Source: Blastocatellia bacterium UBA7656
GTDB lineage: Bacteria > Acidobacteriota > Blastocatellia > UBA7656
Length of the DNA stretch: 27,768 nucleotides
Direction: 5' to 3'
Assembly: GCA_002483445.1 (NCBI GenBank)
Contig: DLHY01000014.1
Location: 1-27,768 of the forward strand
Positions 8,151 through 15,203 of the stretch are shown piece after piece. A program made the position numbers and the translations under genes. How positions within the stretch are numbered: position 1 is the stretch's first letter; every line of letters starts with the position of its first letter. The notes beneath the pieces were generated by a model. The model had not been told where the DNA came from. It was given only the letters and a program-made list of their open reading frames with translations, and searched no databases.

Positions 8151-8963
8151 TTAGCGCGATTGAAAAGCGGCGCGGTACTCCTGCGGGGTTTGGCCCGTGT
8201 GTTGTTTGAAGATTTTCGTAAAGTGGCTTTGATCGAAGAAGCCCCCCGCCAGAGCGATCTCGCTCAATGGCGCGTCCGATTGAACGAGCTTTTCACAGGC
8301 GAATTCGATTTTCCGTTGCCGCACGTAGTCGCCTATCGTACAGCGATAAAATCGGCGGAACTCGCGCGCCAGATGAACCGGGTGTATACGGACTAAATGG
8401 GCGAGTTCAAAAACCGTGAGCCGTTTCGAGAACTGTTCGTGGAGAATATCGCGAGCCTCTGTGAGCCAACGCGGAGGAACCGGATGCGCCTTGTTGGCAA
8501 GCCTGCGACCCGCTTCGCCCATGATCTCAAGCGCGATGCCCTCGACGACCAGAGGCGAGAGTTCGTCGGCTCCGCGAAACTCGCCATAGAGACGCATTGC
8601 CAGACGCGGCAGCAATCCCCCCTGAAAAGCTCTGGGTTCCTGCAAAGAGACAGTGTGCTTTCTGGCACGCTCCATCCACAGGTCGTTCATCTGAATATTG
8701 AAACAGCGTGATTCAGAATGAAAATGATCAGCATGTGATTCATCTGCGGGATGAAAAATCAGCGTCGCCGTTTTGCAGGTGCGCGTCTGCCTGCCGTAGC
8801 TTTCCGTATAAGCGCCTTTGAGAACCAGGCAAAAATACGCCTGCTCGTGTGAGTGTTGCGGCAGCTTGAGATTTGAGCGGTAGAGAGTTTCCGTGAGCGT
8901 CAGTCCCGCCACGTTGTCTTTATTCAAGGTGTCGCCATACCATCGTCCTGAAAGCATCTTCAT
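8151..8963 (-). CDS. AraC family transcriptional regulator
   Basis: This is a 270-aa regulator with an N-terminal cupin-type sensing region (LKLPQHSHEQAYFCLVLKG, then FHPADESHADHFHSE, rich in His) and a C-terminal pair of helix-turn-helix units: LTVFELAHLVRIHPVHLAREF and the second, family-diagnostic ALAGGFFDQSHFTKIFKQ followed by TGQTPQEYRAAF. The His-rich cupin may bind a metal or small ligand. It is transcribed toward the M1 peptidase gene 63 bases downstream. A 17-bp palindrome at 9024-9040 overlaps its likely promoter, suggesting autoregulation. The target genes are not known. Confidence 0.92.
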   Translation of the reverse strand: MKMLSGRWYGDTLNKDNVAGLTLTETLYRSNLKLPQHSHEQAYFCLVLKGAYTESYGRQTRTCKTATLIFHPADESHADHFHSESRCFNIQMNDLWMERARKHTVSLQEPRAFQGGLLPRLAMRLYGEFRGADELSPLVVEGIALEIMGEAGRRLANKAHPVPPRWLTEARDILHEQFSKRLTVFELAHLVRIHPVHLAREFRRFYRCTIGDYVRQRKIEFACEKLVQSDAPLSEIALAGGFFDQSHFTKIFKQHTGQTPQEYRAAFQSR

Positions 8964-9001
8964 TGGTGGTCATCCTGCCAGGAGATTTTAACGCTCCTGT
9001 T

Positions 9002-9029
9002 AGTGTAGCAGAGCGGGGGAGAGTTGCAG
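9002..9029 (-). promoter_or_regulatory. Candidate promoter of the AraC regulator
   Basis: On the minus strand, CTGCAA (9029-9024) and TACACT (9007-9002) are 16 bases apart. The predicted transcript starts about 30 bases before the regulator's start codon. The -35 box lies inside the palindrome at 9024-9040. Confidence 0.35.
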
Positions 9030-9040
9030 AATTTCTGCAA
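9024..9040. promoter_or_regulatory. Perfect 17-bp palindrome, operator candidate
   Basis: TTGCAGAA-T-TTCTGCAA has two perfect 8-bp arms and a single central base. It lies about 60 bases upstream of the AraC-family gene and overlaps its presumed -35 box, the expected place for an autoregulatory or repressor site. AraC proteins more often bind direct repeats, so another dimeric regulator may use it. Confidence 0.55.
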
Positions 9041-9148
9041 ACAAGAGCGCGGAGAAATTATTTCTGCACTCTCAAAGTCAAACACGGAAGTCATCACCTG
9101 CTAATTTCCTTCTCCAACGTGATTGTGGCAACACGAAAAAATCTTCTA

Positions 9149-9177
9149 TTGACTTCGACTCATAGCCGCCATACAAT
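9149..9177 (+). promoter_or_regulatory. Strong sigma70-type promoter
   Basis: TTGACT at 9149-9154 and TACAAT at 9172-9177 are separated by exactly 17 bases, the best promoter match seen in the window. It faces the two-gene unit starting at 9292 and would give a leader of about 105 bases. Confidence 0.6.
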
Positions 9178-9291
9178 TTCGCCCAACTGTTAAATATCAT
9201 CTTTTGCCCTGCCCCTAAATGATGTTCTCTCTGAGCCGTGATAAGACTGTGAAGGTCGGGCGTGTGAGGCTCAGAAAAGGAGAATCAACCT

Positions 9292-9519
9292 GTGCATCAA
9301 GTAATCCTCAACTATCTCGCGCCTATGCTGGGCGAGGCTACGGCTGCCAATCTGCTGAGGCACTACTGCCTGAAGATGCGAATGCCGGTAGAAGACATCA
9401 ATCGGGATCAGTTGCCCCAGCTTGCCGAAGCGATGCGCCCGATGCTTGCCGTCTGGCTGGGATCGGAGGGCGCTACGCGAGTCGCACAGGAACTAAGGCA
9501 GTTAGAGACAGGGAGATGA
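9292..9519 (+). CDS. Small hypothetical protein (75 aa)
   Basis: I do not recognise this protein. It starts with GTG at 9292, eight bases after AAAAGGAGA, and overlaps the next gene's possible ATG by four bases (ATGA at 9516-9519). The sequence is predicted to be mostly helical, without a signal peptide or membrane segment; recognisable stretches are VILNYLAPMLGEATAANLL and EAMRPMLAVWLGSEGA. The strong upstream promoter, ribosome binding site and ATGA overlap support it as a genuine gene co-expressed with the membrane protein. Confidence 0.68.
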   Translation: MHQVILNYLAPMLGEATAANLLRHYCLKMRMPVEDINRDQLPQLAEAMRPMLAVWLGSEGATRVAQELRQLETGR

Positions 9520-9524
9520 TCAGG

Positions 9525-10358
9525 ATGAAATCGAAAAACATATTGACGATACTACTGGCTTCGCTCGTCGCGCTCCCCGCCGTCTATGCGGCGGCTGTTG
9601 CCGGTTCGAGCGACCCGCCCACAAGCAGCGGCGCGCGCATGTTCTTAATAGGGTTGTCGATAGCCGTTCTTCTCATCGAAGTTCTAGTGCTGGCGCAGGT
9701 CGTTCGCGTCCGTGCGCTGTTTTCCAGAGCCGACACTGCGCGCCTCACCTGGACTCTCATCGCCTGCTTTCTCTTCGTGCGAATATTCTCCGATATAAGG
9801 CTGATAGTCGGATTCCTCAATCTGTTCCCTACCGGCCCATTCAACCTCGTCTATTTTTTCACACTCAGCGATCTGCTCTTCGTCGCATCGCTCGCCACCA
9901 CCATTCGGCTCTATAAAAGCACGGGCCTGAAGTTCGAGATCAAGCCGATAGACTACCTCTACATCGCGGGCGCGTGGGCGATAACGGTAGCGACGGTGCT
10001 GGCGGCTTATTATCAGGGACGCGCCACTAATTTTTCTTCCGTGACCGGATACAGAGTCGTGGCGGTGACGGTCGGAGGAGTGATCCTGTCTCTGGGGCTG
10101 GTGGTGCGACGCTATGTATCGCAGATGGGAGGAGGCGCAGTGGCGCGAGTCTGGAACTGGGTGGTGATTGCAAGCGTCGCGCGGGATGTTTCGCACCTGG
10201 CTTCAGTGCTGCTCCCGATCTGGTTCCCGCGATACAGCTTTTTCATCGACACATACCTGCTCTGGATATTCGCCTGGTGCTGGGCGCTGGCCGCCACTCT
10301 TCAACAGGAGATAATTCCTCGCGCCGCAGTCTTGAGAGAAGAGATGTCTCCGGCCTGA
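9525..10358 (+). CDS. Multi-pass membrane protein of unknown function
   Basis: This is an unrecognised integral membrane protein of 277 aa. Its first 25 residues (MKSKNILTILLASLVALP) look like a signal peptide or first helix. Several further hydrophobic spans follow, including MFLIGLSIAVLLIEVLVLAQ, LIACFLFVRIFSDIRLIVGF, LVYFFTLSDLLFVASLAT, YLYIAGAWAITVATVLAAYY, VVAVTVGGVILSLGLVV and a C-terminal YLLWIFAWCWALAATL. About seven passes are likely. GGGAG at 9511-9515 is well spaced for the ATG at 9525; an in-frame ATG at 9516 overlaps the preceding stop and is an alternative. The topology resembles small sensory 7TM proteins, but I see no motif that assigns a function. Confidence 0.72.
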   Translation: MKSKNILTILLASLVALPAVYAAAVAGSSDPPTSSGARMFLIGLSIAVLLIEVLVLAQVVRVRALFSRADTARLTWTLIACFLFVRIFSDIRLIVGFLNLFPTGPFNLVYFFTLSDLLFVASLATTIRLYKSTGLKFEIKPIDYLYIAGAWAITVATVLAAYYQGRATNFSSVTGYRVVAVTVGGVILSLGLVVRRYVSQMGGGAVARVWNWVVIASVARDVSHLASVLLPIWFPRYSFFIDTYLLWIFAWCWALAATLQQEIIPRAAVLREEMSPA

Positions 10359-10365
10359 TAAACCT

Positions 10366-10401
10366 GAATGCGGCAAGGCTGATTCAAACCTTGCCGCATT
10401 C
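10366..10401. terminator. Hairpin between convergent genes
   Basis: GAATGCGGCAAGG (10366-10378) and its perfect complement at 10389-10401 form a 13-bp stem with a 10-base loop, located eight bases after the membrane-protein gene and 26 bases after the end of the oppositely oriented DUF5666 gene. It lacks a clear T-run on either strand, so it may protect 3' ends or act with another factor instead of being a classical intrinsic terminator. Confidence 0.65.
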
Positions 10402-10426
10402 GAGCGCGATTGGATTCTCGATCCGA

Positions 10427-11428
10427 TTACCTTGAATCTCTCACCTGAATCATCTGGGCATTGATCGATCCGTCCGCAAGCCTTCGACCTTTCACCTTGA
10501 CCCTCACGCCGACAGCTACCTGTCCGTGTTCCTGTTTGATTCGGGTCGAATCACTTACGTGAACCGTTTTGCCGCTTATAGTCCAGTCGCCCACGAGTCC
10601 CGATGACGGCAATGCTTCGATTGTGCCTTTGAAGTTGGCTGAACTGCCGCGATCATCCGACGCGCTCGGCTTGACTTCGATTCGTCGGGCGTCGAGCGAA
10701 CCATCCGTTCTGAGTTGACCATGAACTTCGACCTGCGCGCCGACCGCGACCGCGCCGTGTTCCTGATTGATTTTGGTAGAGTCGCTCACATGCACCGTGC
10801 GACCGCTCACTGTCCAGTCGCCGATGAGTCCCGATGAAGGCAGGCTCTCGATAGTGCCTTTAAGCTCGTCGTGTCCGTCTCCGCCCGCGACGTTCGATTT
10901 CACTTCGATCTCGCTCGCCAGAAATACGCCGTCCCCCTGCATCGCGCCTTCGACTTCGACGAAAGCTCCGACAGTGACAGGGCCGATCTCGGCTTCTATG
11001 CGCGTCGCTACGGTCACCCGCACCGTGCGACCGCCCACACGCCAGTCGCCGATGAGTCCCGATAAGGGCAGGCTCTCGATAGTGCCTTTGAAGTGCATTT
11101 CGCCTTCGTCTTCACCGCGTCTTTTGACTTCTATTTTAGTGGCGTCAAATGAACCGTCCGAGCGGAATGTTCCCTTAGCTTCGATGAAAGCTCCGGCTTC
11201 TGCCTGTCCTTCTTCCTGCTCTATGCGCGTGGCTGAAGTGACGTGAACCGTTTTTCCGCTGACTGTCCAATCGCCCACAAACCCTGATGAGGGCATACTC
11301 TCGATTATGCCTTTGAGTTTCGAACGATCATCACCGCCGCGACTATCATCGTCGGAAGCGAATACGGGGACTGAGCCAAACGCGCACGCAATAACGACTA
11401 TAAGGGAGACTAAACTTCGAGTTTTCAT
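10427..11428 (-). CDS. Secreted protein with four DUF5666 repeats
   Basis: This is a 333-aa exported protein: a signal peptide (MKTRSLVSLIVVIACAFG, cut near VFA-SDDD) and an acidic linker precede four tandem beta-rich units of about 70 residues. Each begins with a version of KGTIESLPSSGLIGDWTV, continues with GKTVHV and a TRI-QE-G segment, and ends with IEVK. They match DUF5666, a family of probable beta-barrel or OB-like domains found in exported bacterial proteins; the biochemical role is unknown. The ATG at 11428 directly follows GGAGGAATA and is preferred to one 45 bases upstream. The four repeats are similar at DNA level as well, indicating internal duplication. Confidence 0.85.
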   Translation of the reverse strand: MKTRSLVSLIVVIACAFGSVPVFASDDDSRGGDDRSKLKGIIESMPSSGFVGDWTVSGKTVHVTSATRIEQEEGQAEAGAFIEAKGTFRSDGSFDATKIEVKRRGEDEGEMHFKGTIESLPLSGLIGDWRVGGRTVRVTVATRIEAEIGPVTVGAFVEVEGAMQGDGVFLASEIEVKSNVAGGDGHDELKGTIESLPSSGLIGDWTVSGRTVHVSDSTKINQEHGAVAVGAQVEVHGQLRTDGSLDARRIEVKPSASDDRGSSANFKGTIEALPSSGLVGDWTISGKTVHVSDSTRIKQEHGQVAVGVRVKVKGRRLADGSINAQMIQVRDSR

Positions 11429-11541
11429 TATTCCTCCAGAAATTTTGAGTGAGTTTTCAACGGTGAGGCTCAATCACGTAAGAGCGATGAGGCCGCGGGA
11501 AAATACAAACGGGCCTCAAAAAAAATGATTCCGGCGATTAT

Positions 11542-11556
11542 CTGATTTGAAATCAG
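11542..11556. promoter_or_regulatory. 15-bp dyad symmetry, operator candidate
   Basis: CTGATTT-G-AAATCAG is a perfect palindrome with 7-bp arms, 16 bases upstream of the -35 box of the rightward promoter at 11573. It lies between the divergent DUF5666 and DUF2461 genes and could control either. Confidence 0.4.
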
Positions 11557-11572
11557 CGGTTTTGAAGCGCGG

Positions 11573-11601
11573 TTGACAGACGCGCCGGACGGCGCTTATT
11601 C
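11573..11601 (+). promoter_or_regulatory. Candidate sigma70-type promoter for the DUF2461 gene
   Basis: TTGACA at 11573-11578 is followed after 17 bases by TTATTC (11596-11601), or after 18 bases by TATTCT. The consensus -35 box and location 46 bases upstream of the start codon support it. Confidence 0.45.
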
Positions 11602-11647
11602 TGAAACCCTGGCGGCCCCGCGCAACTTGTGACAGGGAAGGTGCGCA

Positions 11648-12403
11648 ATGGATCGAAGCAGATTCAAAGGATTTTCGGCTGAGTTGTTCAACTTTCTGCG
11701 CGACCTTGCACAAAACAACAATAAAGAATGGTTCGACACTAATCGCCGACTCTATGAATCGGAAGTGCTGGGCGCGGCTAAATCATTCGTCTCCGAAATA
11801 GGCCCCATCCTTGCGATGCTCAATCAGGAATTTGAAACCGAGCCTCGCGTGGGGCGGACTATCAGCCGCATCAGCAACGATATGCGATTCAACCGGCATC
11901 GGCCTCCTTACCGCCCTTACCTTCACATCGCCTTTCCGAGACGAGGCAAAAAGTGGTCGGAGGAGGTGTTGCTCTATCTTGGGATTTACAGTCAGGGGGT
12001 GGCGATTGGATTCTGGCCGGACGGCCATCGCCAGCCTCGGGCAGGGCGCGTTCAGGAAGCGATAAAAGACAATCTGAAACTCTTCGAGCGATATCTGAAA
12101 GAGCGGCGCATCGCTCAATCCTACTGGGAACTGACGGACGGAGAGCCAGGAGCCATTACGAAGTGGCCTCTGCCCCGCAGCGCGCGCCGTTGGGTGACGC
12201 TGGAAAGCTTTTCCGTAGGCGAATACTTCCCGGCAACAGACGCGGCGCTCGCGCAACGATCTATTCTTGATCGCGCACAGAAAATTCTGCTCGATCTTTA
12301 CCCGCTGTGGCTTTTTGCCGTGAGCGAAAACCTGAGCGATGATCTCGATCTCTACCGTGAAAACGCCGCCCTGCTTGCCCGACCACTCACGAAAGCGGGA
12401 TGA
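11648..12403 (+). CDS. DUF2461 family protein
   Basis: This is a 251-aa protein of the DUF2461 (TIGR02453) family, widespread cytosolic proteins of unknown biochemical role. Features used are the N-terminal FSAELFNFLRDLAQNNNKEW, then NRRLYESEVLGAAKSFV, the conserved RISNDMRFNRHRPPYRPYLH block at about residues 75-95, and the following glycine/aromatic segment LYLGIYSQGVAIGFW. Length is normal for the family. The start follows GGGAAGGTGCGCA. It is divergent from the DUF5666 gene. I see no catalytic motif. Confidence 0.85.
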   Translation: MDRSRFKGFSAELFNFLRDLAQNNNKEWFDTNRRLYESEVLGAAKSFVSEIGPILAMLNQEFETEPRVGRTISRISNDMRFNRHRPPYRPYLHIAFPRRGKKWSEEVLLYLGIYSQGVAIGFWPDGHRQPRAGRVQEAIKDNLKLFERYLKERRIAQSYWELTDGEPGAITKWPLPRSARRWVTLESFSVGEYFPATDAALAQRSILDRAQKILLDLYPLWLFAVSENLSDDLDLYRENAALLARPLTKAG

Positions 12404-12410
12404 GGAGTAG

Positions 12411-12477
12411 GAGTCAGAAGTCAGAAGTCAGGAGGCTTTCTGCCGACTCCAGACTCTCGACTCCCGACTTCTTTTCA
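12411..12477 (+). repeat. Heptanucleotide repeat with inverted arms, possible terminator
   Basis: Three AGTCAGA-type 7-bp units (12413-12432) are followed by CTCCAGACTCTCGACTCCCGACTTC units and a T-rich end (CTTCTTTTC). The two halves are roughly complementary, so the element could fold into an imperfect hairpin behind the DUF2461 stop codon and serve as its terminator. It belongs to the same repeat family as the elements at 2.4, 14.4, 21.9 and 25.1 kb. Confidence 0.65.
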
Positions 12478-12537
12478 GCATTGGCGTAATGAAAAACGCG
12501 AGCCGAAAAAATTTATCCGACAAAAAATTTTGCAGTG

Positions 12538-12566
12538 TTGCGGCTCGATTCCGCGTCATGTATATT
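12538..12566 (+). promoter_or_regulatory. Promoter-like sequence inside the long intergenic region
   Basis: TTGCGG (12538-12543) and TATATT (12561-12566) are 17 bases apart. A transcript from here would run through about 400 non-coding bases before the regulator at 12981, or end near the hairpin at 12813-12828 as a separate RNA of about 255 bases. Confidence 0.3.
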
Positions 12567-12980
12567 AGGTGCAGTGTAGATGCGCCATCAAACTCCCAAA
12601 CGCAGTTGAAACGGGCGGAATCGCCGGAAGAGGAGCGGGGAAGCGGGATTGATGGTTCAAAAACTCAGACTCTGGTAGCTGTGGGATATTTCTATTCGCG
12701 TTAATGATGATTCCTTATCAAGTGCGGCTCAACTGCCGTCTTCAGGGAGCGTCGATTGAAAGCATCTTCGTTTCCAAATTGAAATCATAAAAACGCCTGC
12801 TTCTCTTCCCGTCCTGCTTTTGAGCAGGTCTTGTCAACTTCAAAACCGCCCTCGCTTGATCGAAATGAAAGCGCAATCTGATCAGGGTTTTGTCTGCGCA
12901 AACAAATAAATAGAGCGCGTTAAAACAAGCGACTCTATCGACCGGGATAACCCCCCTAACCTGAAAGCAGGAGCCTGGTC

Positions 12981-14369
12981 GTGATCAAGGTCTGGCATCA
13001 TTTTTTATGCCGGGGCGATGCCCTTCCCAGGGGCGAAGTGATCGAAGCTCTCGCCGACGCGGGACTCGATGCCTGCTGTCTTGACGCGGATGCGCCCGCA
13101 GGCCGGGGCGTGATCTTTTTTGACGAGATCACCAATCGAGCCTGCGAGCTTCTGCGCGAGGTCAGCCGCAACGGAGTAGAGCGCGTGCTGGCGATAGCCG
13201 CTTCGCGAACGGTTCTAACAAACGGCAATGCATGGCGGCTGCTCAGGGCCGGGGCTTCCGACGTGTTCGCGTGGGATCACTTCCGAGACCCCGCCGCAGA
13301 AGTGGCCGCGCGATTCCACAGATGGGAGAAAGTCGATGCTCTGGTTAGCTCTGTGCAAAACAGTCTGGTCGGTCAGAGCCGCGCGTGGATGACGACGTTG
13401 CGCCAGATAGTCGAAGTCGCAAGCTTCACCTCCGCCTCAGTTCTGCTTCTCGGAGAAAGCGGAACGGGCAAAGAGATGGCGGCGCGGCTGATTCACTCGC
13501 TCGACGCTCGAACAAACAAGCGCGATTTGGTGGTGCTGGATTGCACCACTATCGTTCCTGATCTTTCGGGCAGCGAGTTCTTCGGACACGAACGGGGCGC
13601 GTTTACCGGCGCGGTCGCCGCTCGCGATGGAGCGTTCGCGCTCGCCGATGGCGGAACTCTGTTTCTGGATGAAGTGGGTGAACTGCCGCCCGCGCTCCAG
13701 GCGGAACTGCTCAGAGTCGCGCAGGAGCGAACCTACAAGCGCGTAGGCAGCAATGTGTGGCGACAGGCCGATTTTCGATTGGTCTGCGCGACTAACAGAG
13801 ATTTGCTCACGGAAGTGGAGCAGGGCAGATTTCGCCGCGATCTCTATTCGCGCATCGCCGCCTGGACGTGCAAGCTCCCGCCGCTCGGCGAGAGACCTGA
13901 AGACATAATCCCGCTTGCCCGTCGCTTCATCCTTGAGCTTCGGCCTGATGGCGAAACGCTGGAGATCGACGAGCCTGTGCGTGAATACCTGCTCAAACGC
14001 CAGTACCCGGCCAACGTGCGAGACCTCAAACAACTCGTCACCCGCATGGTTTATCGTCACGTCGGGCCGGGGCCGATCACTGTAGGCGATATACCTGAAG
14101 AAGATCGCCCTTCGATAGAAGCCGTTCTGGAAAACTGGTGCGACTCGTCTTTCGAGCAGGCAATACGTCGCGCGCTGGCGCAGGGGCTGGGGTTGAAAGA
14201 AATAGGCCGCACCGCTGAAGACACCGCCGAACGCATAGCGGTCGATGAAGAAATGGGTAATCTCCAGCGCGCCGCCCATCGCCTCGGCGTGACGGATCGC
14301 GCCTTGCAGATTCGCCGCGCCTCACGGAAAAAAACGAGAGACTTGGAGATAGTCGGATTGAATGAGTGA
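12981..14369 (+). CDS. Sigma-54-dependent AAA+ transcriptional activator
   Basis: This 462-aa bacterial enhancer-binding protein remodels sigma-54 RNA polymerase through ATP hydrolysis. The central domain has Walker A GESGTGKE (about residues 158-165), the sigma-54 contact loop GAFTGA (206-211), Walker B GGTLFLDEVGEL (224-235) and the arginine-finger region RFRRDLYSRI. The end (NLQRAAHRLGVTDRALQIRR) is a Fis-like helix-turn-helix. The first 120 residues resemble a receiver domain in layout (AGASDVFAWD near the end), but I see no clear phosphoacceptor Asp pocket, so control is probably not by classical phosphorylation. The start is GTG with AGGAG upstream. It converges with the amidohydrolase gene, three bases away. 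Its targets are unknown; the cassette from 16.85 kb is an untested candidate. Confidence 0.92.
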   Translation: MIKVWHHFLCRGDALPRGEVIEALADAGLDACCLDADAPAGRGVIFFDEITNRACELLREVSRNGVERVLAIAASRTVLTNGNAWRLLRAGASDVFAWDHFRDPAAEVAARFHRWEKVDALVSSVQNSLVGQSRAWMTTLRQIVEVASFTSASVLLLGESGTGKEMAARLIHSLDARTNKRDLVVLDCTTIVPDLSGSEFFGHERGAFTGAVAARDGAFALADGGTLFLDEVGELPPALQAELLRVAQERTYKRVGSNVWRQADFRLVCATNRDLLTEVEQGRFRRDLYSRIAAWTCKLPPLGERPEDIIPLARRFILELRPDGETLEIDEPVREYLLKRQYPANVRDLKQLVTRMVYRHVGPGPITVGDIPEEDRPSIEAVLENWCDSSFEQAIRRALAQGLGLKEIGRTAEDTAERIAVDEEMGNLQRAAHRLGVTDRALQIRRASRKKTRDLEIVGLNE

Positions 14370-14372
14370 TCG

Positions 14373-15203
14373 TCAGACGGGGAACTGCTCGCTGCTCCAC
14401 GGATCGGTCGGCTCGATCTGAAACGGGGGGGTCTGGAGCCTGGAGCCTGGAGCCTGAAGTCTCGATGAGCGCGAGCCTGCCTTCGAAATCAATCGCAAAA
14501 AATTTCCGCCCGTCACCAGTTGTTCCTCCTGTTTCGCGAGGCCGAGCGCGCGAATCTTTGCAAGCTCCACTCCGGGATGGAGCCATGGGCCGTCTGTGCC
14601 GAAGAGAATTTTTTTCGCTCCCGCCCGCCGCGCTGCCTCTTCGAGCAGATCGAACCTGCGCACGCCCGATGTGTCTGTGAAAACATTAGGGTGGCGCGCG
14701 AGGTGATCGATCAGAGCAGACTGCGCGCGCCAGTCGTCCGAAAAACTTCCCATGTGCGGAATGATGAATGATACGTCCCTGTACTCCACAGCCAGCAACT
14801 CGACGATTGAGACTTCGCCCATCACGTCATACAGCACGGGCAGAGAAAAAGCGCGCGCCGCTTCGCAGACCTCGCGAGTGATGCGACCGTCGTGGCGATG
14901 AACTTTTATTCCGCAAAAGCCCATATCTTCGACCGCTTCCCGGATCATCGCAAAGATGCGCCCGCGATCCCGCTCCGGGTTGACGAATGCGAATCCGTAG
15001 AAGCGATCAGGGCGGCTCGCCACTATGCGCGCCACTTCGCGATTTGCCGCTGAGTAATCAGAATGAAACGCGGCGAACAGAACCGTCTTCGTGATGCCTG
15101 CGCGCGAGGCGCGATGAAGATATTTTTCAAGTCTGGCCGACGTGTCCCACGGGCCTGTCAGCCCGTCACCCTTTCCCGCGTGGCAGTGGCAATCGATGAT
15201 CAT
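14373..15203 (-). CDS. COG2159-type amidohydrolase (TIM-barrel metal-dependent hydrolase)
   Basis: This is a 276-aa amidohydrolase of the Amidohydro_2 group, which includes decarboxylases and hydrolases with a metal-binding TIM barrel. It opens with MIIDCHCHAGKGDG (metal-binding His pair) and shows GFAFVNPERD, CGIKVHRHDG, FIIPHMGSF (His ligand), and ILFGTDGPWLHPG (the C-terminal Asp). The fourth-strand segment reads VLYDVMGEVS, where many homologs have a His. The start overlaps the upstream M20 peptidase stop by 38 bases, so the two are co-transcribed. The final 33 residues (SRSSRLQAPGSRLQTPPF onward) are encoded by an intergenic-type repeat and are not part of the family fold. Confidence 0.84.
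   Translation of the reverse strand: MIIDCHCHAGKGDGLTGPWDTSARLEKYLHRASRAGITKTVLFAAFHSDYSAANREVARIVASRPDRFYGFAFVNPERDRGRIFAMIREAVEDMGFCGIKVHRHDGRITREVCEAARAFSLPVLYDVMGEVSIVELLAVEYRDVSFIIPHMGSFSDDWRAQSALIDHLARHPNVFTDTSGVRRFDLLEEAARRAGAKKILFGTDGPWLHPGVELAKIRALGLAKQEEQLVTGGNFLRLISKAGSRSSRLQAPGSRLQTPPFQIEPTDPWSSEQFPV
14431..14466. repeat. Heptanucleotide repeat inside the amidohydrolase 3' end
   Basis: Several 7-bp AGCCTGG units with related flanks (GTCTGG at one side and GAAGTCTCGA at the other) lie inside the reading frame. On the minus strand they encode Ser-Arg-Leu-Gln-Ala-Pro/Thr-Pro-type residues. It is the same family as the elements found elsewhere outside genes. Confidence 0.75.

Larger units (their letters stand above)
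8964..9291. other. Divergent intergenic region with two promoters and an operator-like palindrome
   Basis: This 328-bp region separates the leftward AraC gene from the rightward unknown operon. It holds a perfect palindrome at 9024-9040, a leftward promoter-like pair, a strong rightward promoter at 9149-9177, and a 7-bp inverted repeat (CTGAGCC/GGCTCAG near 9232 and 9268) in the rightward leader. An open frame across it has no coding signature. Confidence 0.6.
12404..12980. other. 577-bp gene-free region upstream of the sigma-54 activator
   Basis: No convincing protein gene is present. The region contains a heptameric repeat hairpin (12411-12477), an A/T-rich segment bounded by a 7-bp inverted repeat (CGAGCCG 12499-12505, CGGCTCG 12541-12547), a promoter-like pair at 12538-12566, and a short hairpin CCTGCT-TTTG-AGCAGG at 12813-12828. 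A 71-codon open frame (12489-12704) crosses the promoter and looks non-coding. A small RNA or a long leader for the regulator gene is possible. Confidence 0.5.

Noticed and set aside
8963..9193. 76-codon plus-strand frame across the AraC upstream region
   Set aside because: It spans the palindrome and the promoter at 9149-9177, has no ribosome binding site, and shows no family resemblance.
11489..11520. Intrinsic terminator (GAGGCC/GGCCTC followed by A-run)
   Set aside because: On the plus strand the stem is followed by A rather than T, and on the minus strand the T-run precedes the stem. At most it is a leader hairpin of the DUF5666 transcript.
12489..12704. 71-codon plus-strand frame in the long intergenic region
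   Set aside because: No ribosome binding site, low-complexity composition, and it overlaps the promoter-like element.
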